A stretch of 56,802 nucleotides of DNA from Pedobacter sp. (GTDB lineage: Bacteria > Bacteroidota > Bacteroidia > Sphingobacteriales > Sphingobacteriaceae): assembly GCA_014378705.1 (NCBI GenBank), contig JACMND010000014.1:1-56802 (forward strand), written 5' to 3'. Each line of letters opens with the position of its first letter. Positions within the stretch are counted from its first letter, which is position 1. Below, piece by piece: positions 19,852-28,727 of this stretch. A program made the translations under genes and the position numbers. The notes under the pieces were generated by a model. It was not told where the DNA came from. It made no database searches and saw only the letters and a program-made list of their open reading frames with translations.

Positions 19852-20682
19852 TCAAACTTTTCTTTTCAAATTAAAGATGGCAATCTCAGCCCTTGAACCA
19901 AACCTTATCGGGAATGCTGTTGTTCCAATCCCTTTTGAAACATATAAAGGCGGCTGCTGGTCGCGGTACCATCCTTTAACATATCTTCCACTACCTATGG
20001 GTGTGTAGGGAGCGTAACCAAAAATGGCTATCTGTCCGCCATGGGTATGGCCAGACAAAATAAAATCAATAGGTGTTTCCCCTTTTTGAGTCAAAATAAT
20101 ATCACGGTGGCCCGGGCAATGGGTTAAAACGATATGATGGTTTGCAGGAGTATATTTGGTTATCGCCAGGGGGAAATCAGCATTCCCACTATAATAATCG
20201 TCTATACCGGTGATGGAGATGGTCTCATCATTAAATTGAAAAAATTTAGAACTATTAATCAGAAGCTCTCCATTATGACGTGAATAAACTGCTTTTAGTT
20301 TTTCAATACTGATGTCCGGACTATATTCCCTGTTCCCAAGGATAGCTACCTTTTTTATCTGTTCATCAAAAAGGTTTAAGTAATTATCAAAAAGGTTCAT
20401 CTTACTTCCCCTATCAATAGAATCTCCGGTAAAAAGAATTAAATCGGGTTTTATTTTATTTATTTTTTTTGCGAGAAGCTTATGCTGCAGACCAATTTTT
20501 TTTAAGTGAAGGTCGGCTATCTGGATCACTTTTAAATTAGCTGTTTTTTTATTAGCTCCTCCAAGAAAGAATTCGTTTGTTTCTATAAAAAATTTCTCAA
20601 GCCAGAATGCATCCACTGCAAAAGCTACTGTAAGCAATGTAACTGCATCAATCACAAATTTTCGCCTTGATATTTTCTTCAT
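19852..20682 (-). CDS. Metallophosphoesterase with N-terminal twin-arginine-like signal
   Basis: This calcineurin-like phosphoesterase resembles the YaeI/YkuE type. Metal-ligand motifs are in order: IADLHL at about residue 51, TGDSIDRG at about 84, LGNREY (a variant of GNHE) at about 116, THCPGH, and SGHTHGGQ near 210-217. The N-terminus MKKISRRKFVIDAVTLL has twin arginines followed by a hydrophobic stretch, suggesting Tat export or a signal anchor. YkuE-type relatives are Tat substrates of the cell wall and some family members are lipid-A-related hydrolases, but the substrate here is unknown. It stands alone, flanked by gaps of about 140-200 bp. Confidence 0.85.
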   Translation of the reverse strand: MKKISRRKFVIDAVTLLTVAFAVDAFWLEKFFIETNEFFLGGANKKTANLKVIQIADLHLKKIGLQHKLLAKKINKIKPDLILFTGDSIDRGSKMNLFDNYLNLFDEQIKKVAILGNREYSPDISIEKLKAVYSRHNGELLINSSKFFQFNDETISITGIDDYYSGNADFPLAITKYTPANHHIVLTHCPGHRDIILTQKGETPIDFILSGHTHGGQIAIFGYAPYTPIGSGRYVKGWYRDQQPPLYVSKGIGTTAFPIRFGSRAEIAIFNLKRKV

Positions 20683-20770
20683 TCCTGTTGATGGGTGCTA
20701 GCGGAATTAATTACCATGTATTAACTTTTGAAAGGGTTATTAATTTAAGCACATAATGTTAAATAAATGG

Positions 20771-20798
20771 AACAAAAAACCCCGGCTTTGGCCAGGGT
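20771..20798 (-). terminator. Terminator of the lipoprotein OmpH gene
   Basis: Read on the minus strand, ACCCTGGC (20798-20791) pairs with GCCGGGGT (20786-20779) around a 4-nt loop, with one mismatch, followed by six T. It lies about 27 nt after the stop at 20825. Confidence 0.75.
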
Positions 20799-20824
20799 CG
20801 CTGTAAAGCAAATGTCTGTTAAAA

Positions 20825-21415
20825 CTATTTTTTCTCTTTTTTAAACTCATCATTTAGACCCGCAACTACTTCTTTTGTTACGTCCAGGCTTTCGTCCGCA
20901 AATAAAACAGTGGGGTTGGCTTTTGAATAAGTCAGCACCAATTTGTATCCTTTATTTTTCGCGTGTTTTTTTAGAAAATCAGAGACTTTATTGTATAGCT
21001 TTTCATTTTCAGCAGCTTCCTCGTTGGCTAAAGCATTTCCTGCGTTTTGATTAAAAGTTTGCAATTCCTGTTGTTTTCGGGCCAAACGTTCTTCGGTAGT
21101 TGCACGCTGCTCTGCACTTAAAGTAGCTGCACTTTGCTGATAAGCAGCCACTTCACGCTGAAAAGCTGTTCCCTTTGATGTAAGATCACTCTGTGCTTTT
21201 TTTGATTTTGTTTGAAATTTGTCTTTAATCGTTTTAAAATACTCGTAATTATTTAATAACGAATCTGAGTTTACATAAACGATCAGTTCGGATTTTATAT
21301 TCGTAGCGGTTTTATCTTCTGCTATTTTTGGTTGTTTTTGATTACAGGATATAAAAGCAACAGTAATCAGAAATGCGGTGGTTAAATTGGTTATGGATGC
21401 CAATACTTTTTTCAT
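20825..21415 (-). CDS. OmpH/Skp family protein with lipoprotein signal
   Basis: Skp-like proteins hold unfolded outer-membrane proteins in the periplasm. The signal runs MKKVLASITNLTTAFLIT to a lipobox ending in FISC, so the mature protein should start at a lipidated Cys, unlike the two soluble OmpH proteins at 41884 and 42458. The core has a small beta part (ELIVYVNSDSLLNNYEY), a long coiled-coil arm rich in Gln, Ala and Glu (about residues 60-140), and a closing part with KGYKLVLTYSKANPTVLFAD. ATG 21415 is preferred over TTG 21436 because a promoter -7 box lies between them. Confidence 0.85.
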   Translation of the reverse strand: MKKVLASITNLTTAFLITVAFISCNQKQPKIAEDKTATNIKSELIVYVNSDSLLNNYEYFKTIKDKFQTKSKKAQSDLTSKGTAFQREVAAYQQSAATLSAEQRATTEERLARKQQELQTFNQNAGNALANEEAAENEKLYNKVSDFLKKHAKNKGYKLVLTYSKANPTVLFADESLDVTKEVVAGLNDEFKKEKK

Positions 21416-21433
21416 ATTTTTTAAAAATTTAGG

Positions 21434-21464
21434 CAAATATAAACTTTCAGCCCAAGTATCCCAA
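21434..21464 (-). promoter_or_regulatory. Promoter of the lipoprotein OmpH gene
   Basis: On the minus strand TTG (21464-21462), a 20-nt spacer and a perfect TATATTTG (21441-21434). The -7 box ends 18 nt before the ATG at 21415, giving a short leader. Confidence 0.7.
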
Positions 21465-21572
21465 TCATTTAACTTTACTTAACAGAAGGAGCGGATTACC
21501 CTTCCTTATTTTGTCCACATTTGCCATAATACGGGTAAAAATCGTTAATTTTGATACTTTGGTTTAAAATAA

Positions 21573-23534
<1,962 letters not shown>

Positions 23535-23549
23535 TATCTAATACCAGAT

Positions 23550-23586
23550 ATAAGCCCTTTCAAGTTTTGGAAAGGGCTTATGTTTA
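23550..23586 (+). terminator. Terminator after gyrB
   Basis: ATAAGCCCTTTC (23550-23561) pairs with GAAAGGGCTTAT (23570-23581), a 12-bp stem with an 8-nt loop, followed by the short and imperfect T-run GTTTA. It lies 15 nt after the stop. Confidence 0.75.
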
Positions 23587-23672
23587 ATACGGTTCTTGTA
23601 ATCACGAGAGGACTTCCTTTATTTCAATTAACTATAATAATTTGACCGATTTAACGCGTTGTTAACGGATCG

Positions 23673-23742
23673 AAATATTTTCCACGTAGTGGCCAAACGT
23701 CTTTTTGAGATTGTGGATCAAATCCGCATGGAAAAAATATTT
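23673..23742. other. Imperfect inverted repeat downstream of the paralogue pair
   Basis: AAATATTTTCCA (23673-23684) is mirrored by TGGAAAAAATATTT (23729-23742), with two extra A in the second arm and about 44 nt between arms. It lies directly after the stop of the minus-strand gene ending at 23747 and might act as its transcript end. There is no GC-rich stem, so I am unsure. The 23535-23746 gap holds otherwise only the gyrB terminator. Confidence 0.35.
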
Positions 23743-23746
23743 TGGT

Positions 23747-24646
23747 TTAAGTATCGTCGGGTTTATAGCGTAGATATACAACTGCGCTGGTTTCTTTTGT
23801 GGAGCGGATAACAACCCGGTGCTTTCTGTCGCCATCAATGATTAACAGATCAGAGGTATTTGGTGGCACCTGCCCAAGATTTTCTGCAAATAGGATAATT
23901 TCATTTAATTCAGAATTGCGGATAAGCCTTACAGTTTGTTTGTAAGGTTTCCTGAAAATTCCTATTTTTTTTACAAGCAAGCGCCTGTTCAAATAGATGG
24001 AAACTGTATCAAAATCTTCTCTCAAATAATCTCTTATTTCCAGCCTTATAACGTTGTTTCGTACATTTATAACAACCGGTTTGGCAAGCTCCGTTTTCAA
24101 AAAATTCATTTTACTTGACTTGTCAAATGAAATGGCTTTTAGAATCTCATCTGGAATGCGTTCTATTCCCGCAGGATTTTTCGGATTATATCTTCTTAAG
24201 TACACTTTACCGGCCAGGCAGGGCGTATTGTCAATCAAAGAGCCGTCCCAATTGCCAGTCAAAAACTCAATGCTGTCCTTGTTACTATAATCCAGCCCCA
24301 TAAACTTAATACACAAACGGTGTGTAGGATCGTTCACTTTTTCCCTAATAATAACAAGTTCAGTTAGTTTGGCAAACTGATTTACAGTTCCTATAAAATC
24401 AAGAACGCCATCAAAAATAAACGGATCTTCGTTTCTGTAAATGTAAGCCGTGCCTGAAATGCGATCATAAGTTTGTTCTTCAACATGCAGCGTGTAACCA
24501 GAATTGTATGATCCCGGAGCGGTAATGTATCCCTGCCAAATACCCTTATAATTTGGTTGTGAGCTGCTTGTAAATATTGTAATTGGTATTAAAATATTTA
24601 AAATAACCAGAATTTTAAAAATTAAACTGTGATTTGCTTTAGGCAT
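23747..24646 (-). CDS. Conserved secreted protein of unknown function (paralogue A)
   Basis: The function is unknown. The 299-residue protein has an N-terminal hydrophobic signal (about residues 8-27) and then a beta-rich region that begins YKGIWQGYITAPGSYNSGY. The C-terminal third has the block RLEIRDYLREDFDTVSIYLNRRLLVKKI and ILFAENLGQVPPNTSDLLIIDG. The next gene upstream (24650-25546) shares both blocks and the overall plan, so the two are tandem duplicates. Only 3 nt separate them, so they form one transcript. The C-terminal region looks like a small beta-sandwich; this is inference. Confidence 0.75.
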   Translation of the reverse strand: MPKANHSLIFKILVILNILIPITIFTSSSQPNYKGIWQGYITAPGSYNSGYTLHVEEQTYDRISGTAYIYRNEDPFIFDGVLDFIGTVNQFAKLTELVIIREKVNDPTHRLCIKFMGLDYSNKDSIEFLTGNWDGSLIDNTPCLAGKVYLRRYNPKNPAGIERIPDEILKAISFDKSSKMNFLKTELAKPVVINVRNNVIRLEIRDYLREDFDTVSIYLNRRLLVKKIGIFRKPYKQTVRLIRNSELNEIILFAENLGQVPPNTSDLLIIDGDRKHRVVIRSTKETSAVVYLRYKPDDT

Positions 24647-24649
24647 GGA

Positions 24650-25546
24650 TTATTTATTACCCGATTTAAGCTTTAAGTATACAGCGGCAGTTTTTTGTTT
24701 ATCAGATACGATCATCACGCGGTGTGTAAATTTTCCGTCAACGATTAATAGCTCGGATGTATTTGGTGGGATCTGGCCAAGGTTCTCTGCGAAAAGCAAA
24801 ATCTCATGCCTTTGCAGAGTTGGATCCAAACTAAAATTGATGATCGTTGCACGCTTGGATACCCGGATGTCTTTTGCTAGCAGCTTTCTGTTCAGATAAA
24901 CCGAGACAGTGTCATTATCAACTCTTAAATAATCTGATAGCTGTAGTTTTAAATCCCTGCTAAACACTTCAATTTCGGTAACTTTTTTTGGTTCTGTTTC
25001 CATAAAAGTACTTTTAAAATCAGGCACTAATGTTTCGGTCGGAGTAACTACGGGAACCTCAACCATGATAACAGAATCACGGTATTGGAGTAAAAAATTA
25101 TTTAAACCAGCTATTGTTCTGGACAAAATGATCCTTCCGGGGATGCATTTTTCATAAGGGAGCTCTTTACTTACACCTGTCCATCGTCCTTCAAGGTATT
25201 CATTATTGTTTTCTTTACGATAAACAACATTGATATTTTTGATACATGCAATCCAGTTCCAGGGCACCTTGTCATATCGCACCCAATCGCGGCTTTCAGA
25301 AAGATGAATGGTATCTTTAGCAATATATCCTGATAAACCTATTTCTATTTCAACTGAATCACCCAGATGGGCATAAGAATTCCCCCAAATATTTTTCCTT
25401 TGGTTTAAGTCAAGCTCGAAATCATACAGCTGGCTATAACCTCCAGGCTGCTGGGTTATTTTGCCATACCATTTACCACTTATATTTTGCGAAAACGCGG
25501 CTGGCATAAAATAGGCAAACAAGAGATAACTAAGAAGCGTTTTCAT
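24650..25546 (-). CDS. Conserved secreted protein of unknown function (paralogue B)
   Basis: Related to the next gene downstream and of unknown function. A cleavable signal peptide (MKTLLSYLLFAYFMPAAFSQ) is followed by ISGKWYGKITQQPGGYSQLYDFELDL, which parallels the start of paralogue A, and by a second stretch, EGRWTG, with a nearby CIPGRI; paralogue A has a comparable Cys. The C-terminal part has LQLSDYLRVDNDTVSVYLNRKLLAKDI and LLFAENLGQIPPNTSELLIVDG. Probably periplasmic or surface-exposed. It follows the retropepsin-like gene by 51 nt on the same strand. Confidence 0.75.
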   Translation of the reverse strand: MKTLLSYLLFAYFMPAAFSQNISGKWYGKITQQPGGYSQLYDFELDLNQRKNIWGNSYAHLGDSVEIEIGLSGYIAKDTIHLSESRDWVRYDKVPWNWIACIKNINVVYRKENNNEYLEGRWTGVSKELPYEKCIPGRIILSRTIAGLNNFLLQYRDSVIMVEVPVVTPTETLVPDFKSTFMETEPKKVTEIEVFSRDLKLQLSDYLRVDNDTVSVYLNRKLLAKDIRVSKRATIINFSLDPTLQRHEILLFAENLGQIPPNTSELLIVDGKFTHRVMIVSDKQKTAAVYLKLKSGNK

Positions 25547-25597
25547 AACAGATATTTATAAAATCAAGTTACTGATTTATACCCGCTTTAAAAATTG

Positions 25598-26029
25598 TTA
25601 TGTGCAGGTGAGCTTAAGTTCTAATTTATTGTAATCAATAATTGCTTTATAGTTTTTTAGAATGTCGCCTCCAAGCACACCAACTACGGGAGGTAATTGA
25701 AGGCTTTCGTAAGCTTTGCTAATAATGGAAAGGTCAAGTACGGCTGCTTCGAAATTTTCTATTTTTAATTTACCGATAGTTACCAAAGGCAGTTTAAGAA
25801 GGAAACTTTCCATAGAATTGGTTCCAAGGCCGGTAGAAAGTTTATCAGAAATGAGCAGATCGTCTTGATGAATATGTTTTTCTATACTGGTTTTATCCAG
25901 AACAGTTTTTGAGGCTCCAGTATCTAAAACAACGTTATAGGAGTGACCAAAAACAACAACTTCCACCAAAAGGTGGAAGCCGTCATTTTCTAAGTTTATT
26001 AATTGCAACGGAACTTTAACCGTTTTCAT
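25598..26029 (-). CDS. Retropepsin-like aspartic protease family protein
   Basis: The 143-residue protein has the single-lobe aspartic protease motif VVLDTGASKTVLD at about residues 33-45, and the closing GVLGGDILKNYKAIIDY near 116-132. Enzymes of this type act as homodimers, each chain giving one catalytic Asp. There is no signal peptide, so it is predicted cytoplasmic. It begins 13 nt downstream of mdh and is probably co-transcribed with it. The substrate is unknown. Confidence 0.8.
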   Translation of the reverse strand: MKTVKVPLQLINLENDGFHLLVEVVVFGHSYNVVLDTGASKTVLDKTSIEKHIHQDDLLISDKLSTGLGTNSMESFLLKLPLVTIGKLKIENFEAAVLDLSIISKAYESLQLPPVVGVLGGDILKNYKAIIDYNKLELKLTCT

Positions 26030-26042
26030 AAAATTAACCGCA

Positions 26043-26981
26043 TTAAACTAAATTCATGTCATGCAAAACCTGGTTCATGGTACGAACTGAGTCGGCGCTT
26101 TTGTTAAACTCAGCTTGTTCCGCATCGGTTAGTTTAAAATCAATAATTTTTTCCCAGCCGTTTTTACCGAGAATAACCGGAACAACAAGCGAAACGTCTT
26201 TCTGACCGTATTCACCATCTAAAGCAACCCCGCAAGATATTAGTTTTTTCTGGTCACGAACGATGCTTTCTACCATAAAAGCAGTTCCAGCCCCAGGCGC
26301 ATACCAGGCAGAAGTACCAATCAGTTTGGTTAATGTAGCTCCGCCAACCATCGTTGCAGCCACAACTTTGTCCTGTTGTTCCGGGCTTAAAAGCTGTGTT
26401 ACAGGGATGCTGTTCCACGTAGCATGCTTTATTAGCGGAATCATAGTCGTATCGCCATGGCCACCAATCACTACAGCATTTAAATCAGCAGGCGAGCAGC
26501 CAAGTTCCTGGCTCAGGTAATATTTAAAACGGGCAGAATCCAAGGCGCCGCCCATACCAATAATCCTGTTTTTAGGTAATCCTGAAAGTTTCAATGTTAA
26601 ATAATTCATGGTATCCATTGGATTAGATACCACTATTATAATGGTGTTCGGCGAATATTTAAGAATATTTTCTGTAACACTTTTAACAATCCCGGCATTG
26701 GTGCCAATCAGTTCTTCACGTGTCATACCGGGTTTACGTGGAAGCCCGGAAGTAATTACGACTACTTCAGAATCCGCAGTAGCGGCATAATCATTTGTTA
26801 CGCCTTTAATGCGGGTATCAAACTCAAGCAAAGCGGCGGTTTGCATTAGATCAATTGCTTTACCTTCTGCAAATCCTTCTCTAATATCCAATATAATAAG
26901 CTCTTCAGCTAATTCTTTTCTGGCAATATTATCTGCACAGGTAGCACCTACAGCTCCGGCACCTACAACGGTTATTTTCAT
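26043..26981 (-). CDS. mdh: Malate dehydrogenase (LDH-like type)
   Basis: The enzyme oxidises malate to oxaloacetate with NAD in the citric acid cycle. The 312-residue protein has the Rossmann motif VVGAGAVGATCADNIA at about residues 4-19, Asp after strand 2 (ILDI) suggesting NAD preference, the mobile-loop SGLPRKPGMTREEL near 77-90 whose Arg residues favour malate over lactate, VVSNPMD near 115-121, and the catalytic GGHGDTTM near 172-179. This is the tetrameric LDH-like class usual in Bacteroidota. It heads a minus-strand group with the retropepsin-like gene and the two paralogous secreted proteins. Confidence 0.95.
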   Translation of the reverse strand: MKITVVGAGAVGATCADNIARKELAEELIILDIREGFAEGKAIDLMQTAALLEFDTRIKGVTNDYAATADSEVVVITSGLPRKPGMTREELIGTNAGIVKSVTENILKYSPNTIIIVVSNPMDTMNYLTLKLSGLPKNRIIGMGGALDSARFKYYLSQELGCSPADLNAVVIGGHGDTTMIPLIKHATWNSIPVTQLLSPEQQDKVVAATMVGGATLTKLIGTSAWYAPGAGTAFMVESIVRDQKKLISCGVALDGEYGQKDVSLVVPVILGKNGWEKIIDFKLTDAEQAEFNKSADSVRTMNQVLHDMNLV

Positions 26982-27146
26982 ATCAATAATTCTTAAAGAG
27001 TTTTACTGTTCGATAAATTAACAGACCCGAAGATAGAATTTCTGATGCATTAATAAAAAATCATTACGGGATGATCACATGTAAACTTATTGTAATCCAT
27101 ATTATAGAGTTCAATTTTTTTAACTTGCTCTCAGCAAATACTCCCG

Positions 27147-27176
27147 TTTGTGTTTTGTAATCCTTGCCTATATTTG
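27147..27176 (+). promoter_or_regulatory. Promoter of the PAP2 phosphatase gene
   Basis: TTTG (27147-27150), an 18-nt spacer and TATATTTG (27169-27176) match the Bacteroidota consensus perfectly. Transcription should begin near 27182, which leaves a leader of about 57 nt to ATG 27239. The rest of the 257-bp mdh-PAP2 gap shows nothing I can name. Confidence 0.72.
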
Positions 27177-27238
27177 CTCACGCTAACAATTAATTTTATA
27201 ATAAGCATAACCTATTTGTTTTATTGATCTGCATAACG

Positions 27239-27964
27239 ATGAATGACGTGCGCAGGATTATAAATTTCAAACAACGGGAACGTACTAAAGTCAAAATGTC
27301 AATAAGCTTTTTAAATCTGTTAAAACAACACCGCACATTTGTGATCAGCTATTTAATACTATTAAGTATTGGCCTTATTGTTCAGCTTAGTATTCCAAAA
27401 GATGAATTTTTTTTATTCACAAATCGATATCACCACCCCGGTTGGGATCATTTTTTTAAGACGATAACTTTTATAGGCGATAGTTTTACAATGTGCCTGA
27501 TAGGATTTGGAATGCTGTTGATAAAATTTCGTTATAGCGTTGTTACAGTTTTAGCGTACGCATATTCTGCAGTTATCGTACAAATTATTAAACGGATTTT
27601 TAATTCTCCGCGACCTTCTAAATTTTTTGAAGGAATAAATCCAATCAGGACATTAGAAGGTTACCCGCTTTACGAATGGAACAGTTTTCCTTCCGGTCAT
27701 AGTGCCTCTGCTTTTACTTTAGCAGTTGTTTTGACATATATTTTACCTTCCAAACACAAGCACTGGATCATATTACCCGTTGCATTGTTAACCGCAATTT
27801 CACGGGTTTATTTGTCGCAGCATTTTTTTCAGGACGTGGTTGCAGGCTCAATACTGGGTGTATTTTTAACTTTTCAGCTGATATGGTGGTTAGAAAATTC
27901 CAAATGGTTTCATTCTTCAAAACTTGACCGCCGTTTGTTTGGTAGTGCAAAATCAAAACAATAA
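27239..27964 (+). CDS. PAP2-family phosphatase (membrane)
   Basis: A type 2 phosphatidic acid phosphatase-like membrane enzyme, probably removing phosphate from lipid phosphates such as undecaprenyl or phosphatidylglycerol phosphate. The three-part active site is visible: KRIFNSPRPSKFF, PSGHSASAF and SRVYLSQHFFQDVVAG, the last with the conserved S-R-x5-H-x3-D. About five to six membrane helices surround it. Alternative starts are TTG 27224 and ATG 27296; the latter begins closer to the first helix and would also be consistent with the family. The promoter upstream allows any of them. Confidence 0.85.
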   Translation: MNDVRRIINFKQRERTKVKMSISFLNLLKQHRTFVISYLILLSIGLIVQLSIPKDEFFLFTNRYHHPGWDHFFKTITFIGDSFTMCLIGFGMLLIKFRYSVVTVLAYAYSAVIVQIIKRIFNSPRPSKFFEGINPIRTLEGYPLYEWNSFPSGHSASAFTLAVVLTYILPSKHKHWIILPVALLTAISRVYLSQHFFQDVVAGSILGVFLTFQLIWWLENSKWFHSSKLDRRLFGSAKSKQ

Positions 27965-27988
27965 GGTAATATTTGGAATAAAAAGCTT

Positions 27989-28642
27989 TTAGGAAGGTAA
28001 TTTGGGATTATTCTTTTTATAAAAGAAATAAATGATAAGCCCGATTAAAAGAATAATTCCTGCTACAATAAACCAAGTATAATTTGTTCCTGATTTTTTT
28101 TCATCGCTTGTATTAAATTGATCTGCACGGTCAATATTTTCTTTTACTTTAATTGAATTAAAAAACTGATTACTTTCCTGAGCGGAGTAATCTTTATGAA
28201 GCTCCTGAGATAGAAACTCAAAAGTATAAGTCGCGTTATTTGCGTGCAATATCCTAAATTTCCTTAATTGTAAACCACCCCCCGAATCAACTTCTAACGT
28301 AAAATCTTTAACTTTTAAATCACCTAAAAGAGTGTCTTTTTCCTGGGTAATTTTACCGTCGGCGGTAGAAGATCTAACACGGTTAACATAATGGTCATAG
28401 AACTTTTTAAGGTGCTTGTCTTTAGCAATGTCTGGAAAAACTACAGGATTATCAGTTTCTTTAAAAACCAGAATAGTCCCAAAAGATGTTCTGGCAACAA
28501 AATTATTTTCTGAATTGGTTTTTGTTCTCTCAAAACCTTTGGGAAGTTGAAAAGAAACTGCGCTATCAATTTTTACACTTTGCCATTGTGCAAAGGCTGG
28601 GATTGTTACGAGAAGTAAAATAAAAAAGAATAATTGTTTCAT
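27989..28642 (-). CDS. Hypothetical protein with signal peptide and C-terminal membrane anchor
   Basis: Function unknown. The 217-residue protein has a signal peptide (MKQLFFFILLLVTIPAFAQ), a beta-rich extracytoplasmic region of about 150 residues with SFQLPKGFERTKTNSENNFV and ILVFKETDNPVVF, and a C-terminal membrane helix (about 188-208) followed by a short basic tail. It should therefore be anchored with its main domain in the periplasm. The start codon lies inside a perfect 11-bp inverted repeat (28640-28673). It is convergent with the PAP2 gene, leaving only 24 bp between them. Confidence 0.7.
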   Translation of the reverse strand: MKQLFFFILLLVTIPAFAQWQSVKIDSAVSFQLPKGFERTKTNSENNFVARTSFGTILVFKETDNPVVFPDIAKDKHLKKFYDHYVNRVRSSTADGKITQEKDTLLGDLKVKDFTLEVDSGGGLQLRKFRILHANNATYTFEFLSQELHKDYSAQESNQFFNSIKVKENIDRADQFNTSDEKKSGTNYTWFIVAGIILLIGLIIYFFYKKNNPKLPS

Positions 28643-28673
28643 GTAATATTTTTAACCTAACCAATATTACATG
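28640..28673. promoter_or_regulatory. Perfect inverted repeat enclosing a start codon
   Basis: CATGTAATATT (28640-28650) and AATATTACATG (28663-28673) are perfect 11-bp arms with a 12-nt loop. On the minus strand the second arm contains the ATG of the gene ending at 27989. It could be an RNA hairpin hiding the start codon or a DNA operator. Confidence 0.55.
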
Positions 28674-28727
28674 ATAAAGTTTTTATTCTGGTAGAAAGCA
28701 CCTGCCTAAATGGTTATCAGCAAGTAA

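Noticed and set aside
21508-21562. Full gyrB promoter with -33 at TTTTG near 21508
   Set aside because: The spacer to the -7-like TACTTTGG would be over 40 nt, far from the 17-20 nt norm, and that -7 box has a mismatch.
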